Source of the DNA: Halobacteriales archaeon QS_1_69_70
Lineage (GTDB): Archaea; Halobacteriota; Halobacteria; Halobacteriales; Haloarculaceae
Length of the DNA: 64,000 bases
Assembly (NCBI GenBank): GCA_003021005.1
Contig: PXRI01000036.1
Span: 28,296 to 92,295, forward strand
Direction: 5' to 3'
The position numbers and the translations under genes were made by a program. Of this stretch, positions 52,174 through 61,210 are shown one piece after another. How positions within the stretch are numbered: the stretch's first letter is position 1; each line of letters begins with the position of its first letter. The notes under the pieces were generated by a model. The model saw only the letters and a program-made list of their open reading frames with translations, had not been told where the DNA came from and did not search any database.

Positions 52174-54792
52174 TTACCTGCGGTCGGCTGGTAGCGACGA
52201 GACGAACAGCGTCTCCTGCCGCGTGGTCACCGCCTCGACCTGCTCGCGGGTGACCGGGTGGGGTTTGGGATCGTGTCGGACGTAGTCCGCCAGCTGGTCG
52301 GTGAGGCGGTCGGGTTCGCCGCCGCCGGCCTGGGCCCGCGCGAACTCCTCGGTGGACATGTGTCCCGAGTTCCCGGGCGGGAGCACGGAGAACGAGCCCG
52401 AGAGCCCCTCCCCGAAGGCGATCACCTGGTTGTAGCTCGCGCGGTTGATCATGTCGATCTCGTCGGCCGACTGGACGCCGATGGGTGTGAACACGGTGGT
52501 GTGTTCCTCGGTGTACCAGAGGCTCGGGTCGTCCGTGCCGAACTGCTCCGAGAGCGTCTCGGCGGCCCGTCTGAGGGAGGTTTCCAGGACCTCCTCTTTG
52601 GAGGTTCGTTCGACCCTCGTGACGTCGTCGAACCAGTCGTGGTTCGTCCGGCCCTCGAGGGCGTCGACGAGCGTCCCCTCCGTCGTCGTCGAGCCGTGGT
52701 CTGCAGCGTGGCCGCCCGGGGAGGGCTCGAACTGGAGCGTCGGTACGAGGTCGCCAAGTTCGTCCTGGAACACCAGAGACTGGAGCTCCCGTCTCGTCTC
52801 GTCCCAGATCGCGTGTCCCGCGTGGTCGTAGATATCGTCGTCGTTGTCGTCCTGCCACGCGTACCGGGACCTGGCCCAGGCCTCGAGTTCCTCCCCCATC
52901 GCCCGGAGCTGGGGATCACCGCTCCGTCGGGCCGCCTCGATCATCGCCGGCGCCGTCCCCCGTGCGACCGCGTCGCGGCTCGATGCCTTCGCGATGATCT
53001 CGTGGATGTCGTCGAGCGAGAGCCGGTTCTTCGCCGCCGTCGGAGGAGCGTTCCCGGGAACGTCGAGCTGTTCCCGGACGACTTCGTCGAGGACGTCGAC
53101 GCGGTGGATCGGCCCCCACCGCTGTTCGGTATCGCTCACCCGCCACCCATCGATCGGGGCGTTGTTCCAGTTGACGAGATACCCCTGATCCGGGTTCGAC
53201 ACGTGGGCACCGAGCCCAGTACCGACCCGCATTCCCAGCCACTCCTGGTCGTCACCGGGGATCGGGAGCCGGTGGTCGAACCCCTCCTTGCGAACTGGCG
53301 CCTTACCAGCGTGGATCATCGCGATGTTCTCCCTGCCGGCGAAGTTGTAGTTGAACGTGAACGGGAACTCCGAGATCTGCTCTTTGAACTCCTCGAACGT
53401 GTCCTGCTGGCCGACCTTCGCCCACATGAACGCGGCTTCCAGCTCCTGGAACCGGGAGGTGACCCGCTGGGCCCAGGCGACGTTCTCCGCCTCGTTCCAG
53501 GCGATCACGGGCAGCTCGTCGCCGTTTTCCTTGATCCGGGCGACCTCCTGTTCGACGACCTTCGCCTCGGCGTCACCGCCGAGCGCCGGTGGAACCGGCG
53601 AGGCGACGTGGGTGACGGTCCGCGTCTCCATCTCGTGCCACTCGTCGTTCCACCGGTACCGGTGTCTGTCGTCCGGGTGCAGCTCGACCGCGATGGTGTC
53701 GACCTGGTCGGCGAACCCGCTCGTGGTCGTCCAGGCGAAGTTGGGCGTGCGACCGACGGACGGGGTGGGCACACCGATCCGACTGATCCCCGTGACGTCG
53801 AACCCGGCGCCGTGGAGGCCGACTTCGTGGATCAACGCCGGTTTCAACATCCCCGCCTGCGGGCCGCCCCCGAGCATCGGACGCCCGGTCTCAGTCAGCT
53901 CGCCGCCGACAACCAATGCGTTGCTCCCCCACTTGAACCCCTCGACGACCCCCTGCGAGTTGCGTAGGCCCATGGTGACGTCGTCGGGGATCGTCACGCT
54001 CTCGTCGATCCCCCAGGGTTCCGCCCCCGGTGCGGCCCGGGCCAGCTCCAGCTGTCGGTCGGGGACATCCTCGTACGCAGGGACGTCGTGGCCGTAGTCG
54101 ACAGTCTTCTCGTCATCGGGGATCGAGGTGTAGTGCTCGTCGGGGAGTTCCAGCCAGTTCAGGTCCTCGTACGTTTCGTACGCCTCCGTCTCCGAGTCGA
54201 ACACGTCAATCAGCCGCGAGAGCGTCCGTGCGTTCCGGAGTTCGGCACCGCCCCAGACCCCGAACAGCCCGAGGTACCAGTTCGTGATCGCCACGGAGTG
54301 CTCGGGCTCCCAGGGCTCCGGTGGGTGTCCCAGCACCCCGAACTCGGCGGGGAGGTTCCCGTTCGCCGCCATCTCCGTCATCTTTCGGTTCACGCCGTCG
54401 GCGAACCCCCTGATGAGCTTCCGCACGAACGGGGACGCGTTCTCGAACTGCTCCTCGATCTGTTCCTCGCTGTAGAGGTTCCGTTTCACCTGATAGTCCG
54501 AGGCGAGAGACCCGGGGCCGAACACGGAGGCGCTGTCACCGAGACTGACGTGTCGCAGGACGTCCATCAGGAAGAGTCGGTCCCTGGTCTGGACGTAGCC
54601 GTTGCCGAAGCCCAGCGAGTAGAGATCGTCCGCGTAGACGTGACTGACGTTGTACTCGTCCGTCAGGATCTCGATCTCGGAGACGCTGTCCCCGTGAGCG
54701 GACAATGGTTCGGCAGTCCCCGCGGAAGCGCTCCCGATTCCCGCGAGTCCGGTCCCTGCCAGTACGCCCGAAAGAAACTGTCTACGCTGCAT
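52174..54792 (-). CDS. Tat-exported penicillin-acylase-family amidase
   Basis: 872 residues of the Ntn-hydrolase superfamily. QRRQFLSGVLAGTGLAGIGSASA is a Tat signal with a cleavage site near residue 25. The autocatalytic cut is expected at Gly289-Ser290, giving a beta chain beginning SNALVVGGELTETGRPMLGG; that serine is the nucleophile. Upstream VSHVYADDLYSLGFGNGYVQTRDRLF is typical of the alpha chain. The family hydrolyses N-acyl amides (penicillin, acyl-homoserine lactones, aculeacin). Position beside a peptide importer and deacylase genes suggests nutritional use. It has its own upstream region of about 400 bases. Confidence 0.9.
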   Translation of the reverse strand: MQRRQFLSGVLAGTGLAGIGSASAGTAEPLSAHGDSVSEIEILTDEYNVSHVYADDLYSLGFGNGYVQTRDRLFLMDVLRHVSLGDSASVFGPGSLASDYQVKRNLYSEEQIEEQFENASPFVRKLIRGFADGVNRKMTEMAANGNLPAEFGVLGHPPEPWEPEHSVAITNWYLGLFGVWGGAELRNARTLSRLIDVFDSETEAYETYEDLNWLELPDEHYTSIPDDEKTVDYGHDVPAYEDVPDRQLELARAAPGAEPWGIDESVTIPDDVTMGLRNSQGVVEGFKWGSNALVVGGELTETGRPMLGGGPQAGMLKPALIHEVGLHGAGFDVTGISRIGVPTPSVGRTPNFAWTTTSGFADQVDTIAVELHPDDRHRYRWNDEWHEMETRTVTHVASPVPPALGGDAEAKVVEQEVARIKENGDELPVIAWNEAENVAWAQRVTSRFQELEAAFMWAKVGQQDTFEEFKEQISEFPFTFNYNFAGRENIAMIHAGKAPVRKEGFDHRLPIPGDDQEWLGMRVGTGLGAHVSNPDQGYLVNWNNAPIDGWRVSDTEQRWGPIHRVDVLDEVVREQLDVPGNAPPTAAKNRLSLDDIHEIIAKASSRDAVARGTAPAMIEAARRSGDPQLRAMGEELEAWARSRYAWQDDNDDDIYDHAGHAIWDETRRELQSLVFQDELGDLVPTLQFEPSPGGHAADHGSTTTEGTLVDALEGRTNHDWFDDVTRVERTSKEEVLETSLRRAAETLSEQFGTDDPSLWYTEEHTTVFTPIGVQSADEIDMINRASYNQVIAFGEGLSGSFSVLPPGNSGHMSTEEFARAQAGGGEPDRLTDQLADYVRHDPKPHPVTREQVEAVTTRQETLFVSSLPADRR

Positions 54793-55199
54793 GGTATGGT
54801 ACTCCAAGACAGGCTCTAAAAGTCTTCTGCGAGTCATACCGGGCAGTTTATGCTAATGGTCGATACTTCGTCGTATTATTAGGAATTCATTCGGGGTTCC
54901 ACGATCCAATCAGGAAACTGTTCTCTCAGAGTTATTCAGCCCGTAAGGATTCCGGGTTGTTAGCAGGGTCTCCCGAGTGGGTGAACCCCAGTCTCGGCGT
55001 GACCACTCGATTCACCTCGGCCCTCGTCGGAACGCTCGTGGACCGTCGCTCGTAATCTGAACTGCTACCGGGCAGCGCCAGGGGGAGCTTGCGAGCACGA
55101 GCTTTTCAGTCCTCCGTCCCATATGTTCGTGTAGAATCGGGAAGAGTAAGCGATTCCGAAACTCTATAGTGACGCATCGGAGGTTACGGGAGTACTAAT
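54793..55199. other. Intergenic region, partly AT-rich
   Basis: About 400 bases between divergent genes. The left half (54840-54960) is AT-rich and likely contains the acylase promoter. The stretch 54970-55060 is GC-rich with coding-like bias but no start or recognised motif. Nothing further is supported. Confidence 0.4.
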
Positions 55200-55439
55200 A
55201 TGGTATCAGCCGGACTCATGGCCGTCGTACTGCTAGTATTGTGCTTCGTCGCCATCGGCTTGTTATACATCGTGTACCCACAGAAAATGTTTAAAGTGTA
55301 TAATTTTCCAACCGGTGGGGGCGGGGACCATTTAACCGAAGATGGAGAGAAAGCCTACAAACGCCAGGGGATCGGGACGATACTTTTAGGGTTATTTTTA
55401 TTATTTGCTTTCATATTTATATATACCACCTATTCCTGA
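55200..55439 (+). CDS. Small two-span membrane protein (DUF6199-like layout)
   Basis: 79 residues. Two hydrophobic segments (about 4-26 and 58-77) flank a loop PQKMFKVYNFPTGGGGDHLTEDGEKAYKRQGIG. The order hydrophobic-Pro-x-loop-Arg-x-GIG-hydrophobic resembles the DUF6199 group. The composition is more AT-rich than the neighbours. The ATG at 55200 is preferred; another lies six codons in. Function unknown. Confidence 0.6.
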   Translation: MVSAGLMAVVLLVLCFVAIGLLYIVYPQKMFKVYNFPTGGGGDHLTEDGEKAYKRQGIGTILLGLFLLFAFIFIYTTYS

Positions 55440-55591
55440 CCGTGGACGCGATGATTTGACCGGATCATACGACTCCCTCTTCCCAAGGGGGCCCCTTCGG
55501 GGGAATATCACCGAGACGAAGGCAGTGAGATTGGAGTGAAACATGCGGTGGGCCACAGATTTATGTCGTGTCGTGTCATTGCTTGCCATGC

Positions 55592-55756
55592 ATGGCGACC
55601 GCAGACGACGACGTCCTCGAGGAGTACCTCGACGTCCAGGACAGCGACTCGCCCGCCTGGGAGCGCGACCACAACAAGAAACGGTGCCCGGACTGCGGCG
55701 GGCTCCACGGGCTCGACGCCTCGGTCTGTACGGTCTGTGGGTGGCAGCCGACCTGA
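55592..55756 (+). CDS. Short CPxCG zinc-finger protein (HVO_0416-like)
   Basis: 54 residues from ATG 55592. CPDCG and CTVCG, 17 residues apart, form a zinc knuckle pair. The acidic N-terminal part (ATADDDVLEEYLDVQDSDS) and W-x-R-D-H-N-K-K before the first knuckle match the haloarchaeal HVO_0416-type small zinc-finger proteins as I recall them. A start eight codons upstream is possible but adds cysteines not seen in the family. Confidence 0.7.
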   Translation: MATADDDVLEEYLDVQDSDSPAWERDHNKKRCPDCGGLHGLDASVCTVCGWQPT

Positions 55757-55910
55757 CCGGCCGCCCTCGTCGTCGCGTCGCGGCCGCTCAAACCGAAGGA
55801 ACCGCCTCGTGACGAGAGGCTTCTCGGTGGGATATTCGCTCTGTACGGTCCGTGTCTGACGCTCGCCGGCATGCAGTCGTTTTTTACGGGTGGACGGCGT
55901 TTGGAGGGTA

Positions 55911-57755
55911 ATGGCCGAGTCCACCCACGTGACGCGACTGTTCGGCGGCCCGGGGAGCGGGAAGACGACCGCGCTCCTCGACCGGGTCGACGAGATGCTC
56001 GAGGCTGGCGTCGACGTCCGGGACGTCCTCGTGGTCTCCTACACCCGGGCCGCCGCGACCGAGGTCAGAGAACGGCTGGCCGACCGGCTGGACCGGAGCC
56101 CGAAGTCCCTCCGCGGGAACGTCTGTACGATGCACGCGAAGGCCTACGAACTGCTGAACCTCTCGCGTGGCGACGTGGTCGGCGAGGACGACAAGGAGGC
56201 GTTCTGCGAGGAGTACGGCCTCGAGTTCGAGGACGAGTACAAGTCGGCCAGGCGCCGGTCGGCCCGCTCGACCACGCTCGGGAACAAGATCATCGCGACC
56301 TCCCAGTGGCTCCAGCGGACCGAGCGCGACGTCGCGGACTGGTACGACGTCCCGTTCAAGTGGGACGACGACGAGGTCCGGCTGCCGCCCGACGTCGACG
56401 ACGCGGCCCAGACCGGCAACAAGTACACGCCGACGTGGCCCTCCTCGGACGACCGCGTCGACATCCCGGAGGCCATCCGGGCCTGGCGCGCCTACAAGGG
56501 CGAACACGGCGTCATCGGGTTCGCCGACATGCTCGAGCGGGTCGAGCAGCGCTCTCTGGTCCCGACCGTCGACCACCTCGTCATCGACGAGTTCCAGGAC
56601 ATCACGACGCTGCAGTACGCGGTCTACGACGAGTGGAAACCCCACGTCGACCGGGTGCTGATCGCCGGCGACGACGACCAGGTCGTCTACGCCTGGCAGG
56701 GCGCGGACCCGAACATGCTGCTCGACGAGGCCGTCGACGACGACGTGGTGCTGCCGAACTCCTACCGGCTCCCCTCCCGGATCCTCAACGTCGTCAACAC
56801 CCAGATCGACCACATCGACAAGCGCCAGCCGAAGGACCTAAAGCCCCGCAAACAGGGCGGCTCGGTCGAGGCCGTCCGGAACCCATCGATGCTGGACCTG
56901 GTCCGGAACGTCCGCGGCACCGTCGAGGAGGACGACGACGGCACCGTGATGTGTCTGTTCCGCGCCCGCTACCAGATGTTCCAGTTCATGGACGAGTTCA
57001 TCGACGAGGGCATCCCCTTCACGTCGCTGACCGACCAGCGGATGTGGACCGACCGGCTCCGGGGCTACGCCGACGCCGTCGAGGCGGTCGACGCCGGCGA
57101 CCCCATCGACGGCCTCCAGGCCCAGCGGCTCGGCGAGATGCTCGCCGACAGCGCCTTCGGCACCGGCGAGCGCGACGACTACTACGACGCGCTCGACGAG
57201 CGCAAGGAGGCGGCCGACACCGAGGACCTCACGGAGATGGAGCTGCCGGCCGACTTCGTCGACGACCACGCGCCGTTCGCCCCGGATACGGCGTCGGCGG
57301 CCGACATGCTCACGAAGGTGTCGAACTTCCAGGAGCGCTCGGTCGAGGCGTACTTCGCCGGCGACTACCGCGACGTCGACCCCACGCGGCTCCGGCTGGG
57401 CACCATCCACTCCGCGAAGGGCCGGGAGGCCGACCACGTCTTCGTCGCGACGGACCTCACCGAGAAGGTCGTCGAGCAGATGGCCGCCTCCGTCGACGAC
57501 CCGGAGGCGGTCGAGGGCGTCACCGAGTTCACCAAGCACTCCGACCCCGTGCCGACGCTGACCGACAACGAGCGCCGCGTGTTCTACGTCGGGATGTCCC
57601 GGGCCCGCGAGCGGCTGGTGCTGCTCGAGAACCTCGTCGGCGGCGCGCCGACGCTGCCGGTCGACGTCCTGTTACACAACCGGCCGGTCGACGACTCACT
57701 GGAGCAGGTGCTCGAGCGCGCCCGCCAGGCCGGCGAGGAGCTGACCGCCGACTGA
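55911..57755 (+). CDS. UvrD/Rep-type ATP-dependent DNA helicase
   Basis: 614 residues, a compact superfamily 1A helicase. Motif I is GGPGSGKTTAL, motif Ia YTRAAATEVRERL, motif II VIDEFQDIT (with DEFQD for DExQD), motif III GDDDQVVYAWQGA, motif IV NSYRLP, motif V TIHSAKGREADHVFVA and motif VI VGMSRARERLVLL. It should unwind DNA 3' to 5' in repair or replication restart. The 1B insertion domain is short. ATG 55911 lies 7 codons into the longest frame and matches the motif I spacing. Confidence 0.9.
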   Translation: MAESTHVTRLFGGPGSGKTTALLDRVDEMLEAGVDVRDVLVVSYTRAAATEVRERLADRLDRSPKSLRGNVCTMHAKAYELLNLSRGDVVGEDDKEAFCEEYGLEFEDEYKSARRRSARSTTLGNKIIATSQWLQRTERDVADWYDVPFKWDDDEVRLPPDVDDAAQTGNKYTPTWPSSDDRVDIPEAIRAWRAYKGEHGVIGFADMLERVEQRSLVPTVDHLVIDEFQDITTLQYAVYDEWKPHVDRVLIAGDDDQVVYAWQGADPNMLLDEAVDDDVVLPNSYRLPSRILNVVNTQIDHIDKRQPKDLKPRKQGGSVEAVRNPSMLDLVRNVRGTVEEDDDGTVMCLFRARYQMFQFMDEFIDEGIPFTSLTDQRMWTDRLRGYADAVEAVDAGDPIDGLQAQRLGEMLADSAFGTGERDDYYDALDERKEAADTEDLTEMELPADFVDDHAPFAPDTASAADMLTKVSNFQERSVEAYFAGDYRDVDPTRLRLGTIHSAKGREADHVFVATDLTEKVVEQMAASVDDPEAVEGVTEFTKHSDPVPTLTDNERRVFYVGMSRARERLVLLENLVGGAPTLPVDVLLHNRPVDDSLEQVLERARQAGEELTAD

Positions 57756-57811
57756 ACCCGCGTGGGGCCCACTCCGGCAGCCGTATCGGGGTGCGTGCCG
57801 GCGGCCGGCCG

Positions 57812-58032
57812 TCACCGGACGTCCCGCAGTCGCCCGAGCCGACCCACCGTCCGGTCCGTCAGCCGCGTGTAGACGTACTCGCTGACGGCGACCAGGCCGA
57901 CGGCCATCGCGAGGACAAGGCCCCCGTCGCGTAGCGGCCCTCCAGGGCGGTGAGGACGCCGAGGAGGGCGACGGGGATCGCGACGACGAGCGTGCCGACA
58001 AGCTGGACCGACCGGACGAGGCCGGGCGCCAC
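57812..58032 (-). pseudogene. Small membrane protein (DUF7534-like), frameshifted
   Basis: From GTG 58032 the frame reads LVRSVQLVGTLVVAIPVALLGVLTALEGRYATGAL and then leaves the family. Reading on in the next frame gives VLAMAVGLVAVSEYVYTRLTDRTVGRLGRLRDVR to the stop at 57812. One missing C in GCCTTG near 57918-57921 restores a two-span protein of about 73 residues. It follows the DUF7533-like gene by 3 bases. It could be a true pseudogene or a one-base sequence error. Confidence 0.55.
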
Positions 58033-58035
58033 CGG

Positions 58036-58278
58036 TCACTCGCCCTCCGGGTCCCCGTCGTCGCCCGCCCCGCCCTGCAGCCAGCCGAGCGCGCGGCCGC
58101 CGACGACGTCGACCGGGTCCGGCCGGTAGATGATGCCGACCACCAGCGCGGCGGCGACGGCGAGGAAGCCGACGCCGACGAGCGTCCGGCCGCCGACGAG
58201 GAACTCCACGCCGAGCAGTCCGATCGGCGCCGCCAGCGCCGCCGCGCCGAACAGCGCGAGCGTGTCGAGGAGGTTCAT
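58036..58278 (-). CDS. Small two-span membrane protein (DUF7533-like)
   Basis: 80 residues: two hydrophobic helices (about 5-25 and 30-52), then RPDPVDVVGGRALGWLQGG and an acidic tail. This matches the small haloarchaeal membrane proteins called DUF7533 and usually paired with the DUF7534-like gene that follows. Function unknown. Confidence 0.65.
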   Translation of the reverse strand: MNLLDTLALFGAAALAAPIGLLGVEFLVGGRTLVGVGFLAVAAALVVGIIYRPDPVDVVGGRALGWLQGGAGDDGDPEGE

Positions 58279-58448
58279 TGGCGGGCCGTGGGGTCCGGGG
58301 ACGCAAAAACTCGCCGCTCCCCGGCCGCTCGTGTCCCGGGTCTCGATCGATTGCAAAACCAATGTGGAGCCGATCCGGACGATTCGTTTGAACAGTGCTG
58401 ACTTCGATACCCCACATTGAATACGAGTACGAGCGACAGGAGATACTG

Positions 58449-58879
58449 ATGAACGCCAGTCACGTAGGTGACCACGTCTCCCACCGTCTCGGTAGAGGTC
58501 TCGGGTTTTCGCCTCGGGGCTCGGTGTACTCACGGCAGGAACCCTTCTCCTGGTCCCCGTCGTCAGCGTCAGGTCGGTAGACGACGCCGGGCGGACGAGT
58601 AGCGACGCCGTTATGGGGATCGATTACCTCCTCGGGCGGAGTAGCGGCGTCGCCCCGGACTTGTTCTTCTGGTCGGTTGCGGTCCTGTTCGTTGCGGTAA
58701 TCATAGGTGTCGCAGTCTGGAAGGAGCGAGTCGGTGTGCTGTGGGTCCTCGCGGTTCCGGCGATCGAGGTCTCGATACTCGGGGCGATGACGATCGGGCT
58801 CTTGATCGTGCCGTTCGCACTTTTACTGGTACTCTCGGCGTCACTGTTGACCGTCCATCGCTACGCGGAAGACCGTTAG
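58449..58879 (+). pseudogene. Four-span membrane protein, frameshifted
   Basis: ATG 58449 opens NASHVGDHVSHRLGRGLG and then the frame is lost. In another frame without its own upstream start, VFASGLGVLTAGTLLLVPVVSV leads directly into the intact part from ATG 58613 (88 residues, three hydrophobic segments, ending TVHRYAEDR). One missing G in CTCGGGTTTTC (58500-58510) would join them into a protein of about 143 residues. The 88-residue part alone might be translated from ATG 58613. Family unknown. Confidence 0.55.
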
Positions 58880-59053
58880 TTCCGCGACTCACTCGGTTGA
58901 GGCCGGCCCGAGTGGCGGAGAGTGGTCGGAGGATCGCCGGTCATCGCAGTTCTCTGAGGCTATTGCCTCGGGACAGCCACGAGCGAGAGCGACCATTGCT
59001 GCGACGCTCCTTCGTACGACAACCCTTTCCACGGCTCCGACCGTAGCGCGGAT

Positions 59054-59707
59054 GTGTTCACCGGCATCGTCGAGGAGACCGGCGCGGTCACCGCCGTCGA
59101 GGACGGTCCGGAGGGCCGCCGGCTGCGGGTCTCGGCGTCGTTCTGCGACGCGCTGGAGCCAGGCCAGAGTGTCGCGGTGAGCGGCGCCTGTCTCACGGTC
59201 GAGAACGTGACGTCGGACGCCGAGACCTTCGAGCTGTTCTGCTCGGAGGAGACCCTCGAGCGGACGTACCTCGACCGCGTCGCGGTCGGCGACCGCCTCA
59301 ATTTAGAGCGGGCGCTGCCCTCGGACGGCCGGTTCGACGGCCACGTCGTCCAGGGCCACGTCGACGGCGTCGGCGAGGTGACGGCGATCGAGCAGGTCGG
59401 CGGGGGTCCAGCGAACGGAGTGAGTGGGGCCTCGTCGGGCGAGCGCAGCGAGTCCGACGGCGACTGGCGGTTCGGGTTCTCGCTGCCACCGGAACTCGCC
59501 CCGTACGTGGTCGAGAAGGGCTCCATCGCGGTGGACGGCATCTCGCTCACGGCCGCCGACGTCGACGGGGCGTCCGTCGAGGTGGCGGTCATTCCGGCGA
59601 CATACGAGCTGACGACGCTGTCCGGGAAGGTGGTTGGGGACCCGGTACACCTCGAGGTGGACGTGGTCGCGAAGTACGTCGAGTCCCTCCTCGAGGGCTA
59701 CCGGTAG
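59054..59707 (+). CDS. ribE: Riboflavin synthase (alpha-type) with a low-complexity insert
   Basis: 217 residues from a GTG start. Two lumazine-binding repeats: FTGIVEETGAV…VSGACLTV…LERTYLDRVAVGDRLNLERAL, then GHVVQGHVDGVGEV…ISLTAADVDGASVEVAVIPATYELTTL. It dismutates two 6,7-dimethyl-8-ribityllumazine to riboflavin. Between the repeats the insert GGGPANGVSGASSGERSESD (59401-59457) is unusual for the family, and its DNA words (GCGAACGGAGTGAGT, GAGCGCAGCGAGTC) match the window's intergenic low-complexity sequence, suggesting repeat invasion of a coding region. Confidence 0.9.
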   Translation: MFTGIVEETGAVTAVEDGPEGRRLRVSASFCDALEPGQSVAVSGACLTVENVTSDAETFELFCSEETLERTYLDRVAVGDRLNLERALPSDGRFDGHVVQGHVDGVGEVTAIEQVGGGPANGVSGASSGERSESDGDWRFGFSLPPELAPYVVEKGSIAVDGISLTAADVDGASVEVAVIPATYELTTLSGKVVGDPVHLEVDVVAKYVESLLEGYR

Positions 59708-59748
59708 TCGGCCGGGTCGGCGTCGACCGCCCCGACGCAGCCGACCGG

Positions 59749-60798
59749 TTACTCCGGGTCGGCGTCGAACTCCGTCATTTCGGGCTCCAGCTCCCCGGGG
59801 TCCTCGACGTCCTCGTGGACCGCGTGGTAGTGCCGGCGGTACCGCTCGAGCTTCCGGTAGAGGATGTAGAAGAACAGTCCGATGTAGACGAGGACGAACC
59901 CGAAGAATAGCACCAGTTCGGGGACGCCGGGGACGATGGTGCTCACGAGCTCCGGCACGATGCCGACGAGGAGGTTGTAGGTGGCGTGGATGAATGCCGC
60001 GATGATGAGGCCCTTCAGGATGATGGGGACGGCGTCCTCGCGGTTGAACTTCGCGAGCCCGAGGTAGTAGCCGGCGAACGCCGAGTAGATGACGTGGCCC
60101 GGCCCGGCGAGACTGCGGAAGGCAGTGATCTGGCCGCCCGCCTCGGCGGCATCGGTGACCTGCGCCGTGGCGGCGACGGCCAGCGTCGTCAGGACCGCGC
60201 TACTGCTCTGTAGGTCCCTGGCGATGTAGATGAGGTTCTCGATGGTCGCAAAGCCGAGGCCGGCGACGGCGCCGTAGACCGCGCCGTCGACGACGGAGTC
60301 GAACCGGTCGTCACGGAAGGCGTACAGCCGGACGGCAAGCAGCTTGACGATCTCCTCACCGGGGGCGACGATCAGGTAGAAGTACAGCACGAGCCCGACG
60401 ATGGTGGCCCCCTGGAGGGCGCTGAGCCTGGAGTTGACGACGGCCGCGAAGCCGGCGAACAGGATGGCGAGGATGAACGTCGCGGCGATGAGCGTCGCCG
60501 GTTCCCGCGTGGTCACGTCCGTCACGTAGACGTACAGCGCGAGCAGGCCGGCGGGCAACACCGAGAGGAGGACCAGCCCGAGGATGATCGGGTTGTCGAC
60601 GATGACGGCCCCGTAGGTAACGACCACGATGAGTCCGGAGATGACCACTCCGAGGATGTAGAGCGTCCAGCGAGCGATGCGCACGCCGCCGCGGTACATG
60701 CCGACGGCGACGTTGTCGAGCGCGGTCCGTGGCTCCCAGGAGGCGACGTCGTAGAGGTCCTCGGACTCGTCGGCGCGGGCCTCGACCGGGTCTTCCAT
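59749..60798 (-). CDS. PrsW-family intramembrane metalloprotease
   Basis: 349 residues with a soluble N-terminus of about 45 residues and about nine membrane segments. Metal-site motifs are PGEEIVK (EExxK), FATIENLIY (E-N), GPGHVIYSAFAGYYLG (His) and FIHATYN (HxxxN). This is the PrsW/PCC7418-type fold that cleaves membrane anti-sigma or small membrane substrates. ATG 60798 starts the acidic MEDPVEARADESED arm. The gene stands alone, convergent to ribE. Confidence 0.88.
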   Translation of the reverse strand: MEDPVEARADESEDLYDVASWEPRTALDNVAVGMYRGGVRIARWTLYILGVVISGLIVVVTYGAVIVDNPIILGLVLLSVLPAGLLALYVYVTDVTTREPATLIAATFILAILFAGFAAVVNSRLSALQGATIVGLVLYFYLIVAPGEEIVKLLAVRLYAFRDDRFDSVVDGAVYGAVAGLGFATIENLIYIARDLQSSSAVLTTLAVAATAQVTDAAEAGGQITAFRSLAGPGHVIYSAFAGYYLGLAKFNREDAVPIILKGLIIAAFIHATYNLLVGIVPELVSTIVPGVPELVLFFGFVLVYIGLFFYILYRKLERYRRHYHAVHEDVEDPGELEPEMTEFDADPE

Positions 60799-61210
60799 AC
60801 CGGGCCCTGTGTGACGGCAGTGGCCTAACTGTTGTGACACGAGCCGGGGGCGCCGGCGGTGCCTGGCTGGCGACGGGAGACCGTGGGCAGGTCCGTCCGC
60901 CGCGGGGCCGGCGACGATCGGGGGGCACGAACGCGCCGGGCGTCCGGGTGCCGTTCGGCGTCCGGGGCGTGCGGCCGACCGTCCTGCACCCCGGGCAGTC
61001 ACCGCCCCGAGTCGGGACGCTTTCGGTCCCGCGGCTCCCAGCGACGGGTATGTACCGGCAATATCCGCGGGCGCGCGCGATGGCTGCGGGTACGGAACGT
61101 TCCAGGGCCAGGGGGGCACCGGGCCCGGCCAGGGCGACATCGGGACGGGCACGGATGGCCGATAACCGGACGGCCGGTCGGCCGTCGATGGACGGCCGGG
61201 GGCGCGGACG
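60799..61210. other. Intergenic region without a recognised gene
   Basis: 412 bases of GC-rich DNA between divergent genes. Open frames across it are Arg/Gly-rich antisense-like readings. No clear TATA box, repeat or hairpin was seen. Confidence 0.4.
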
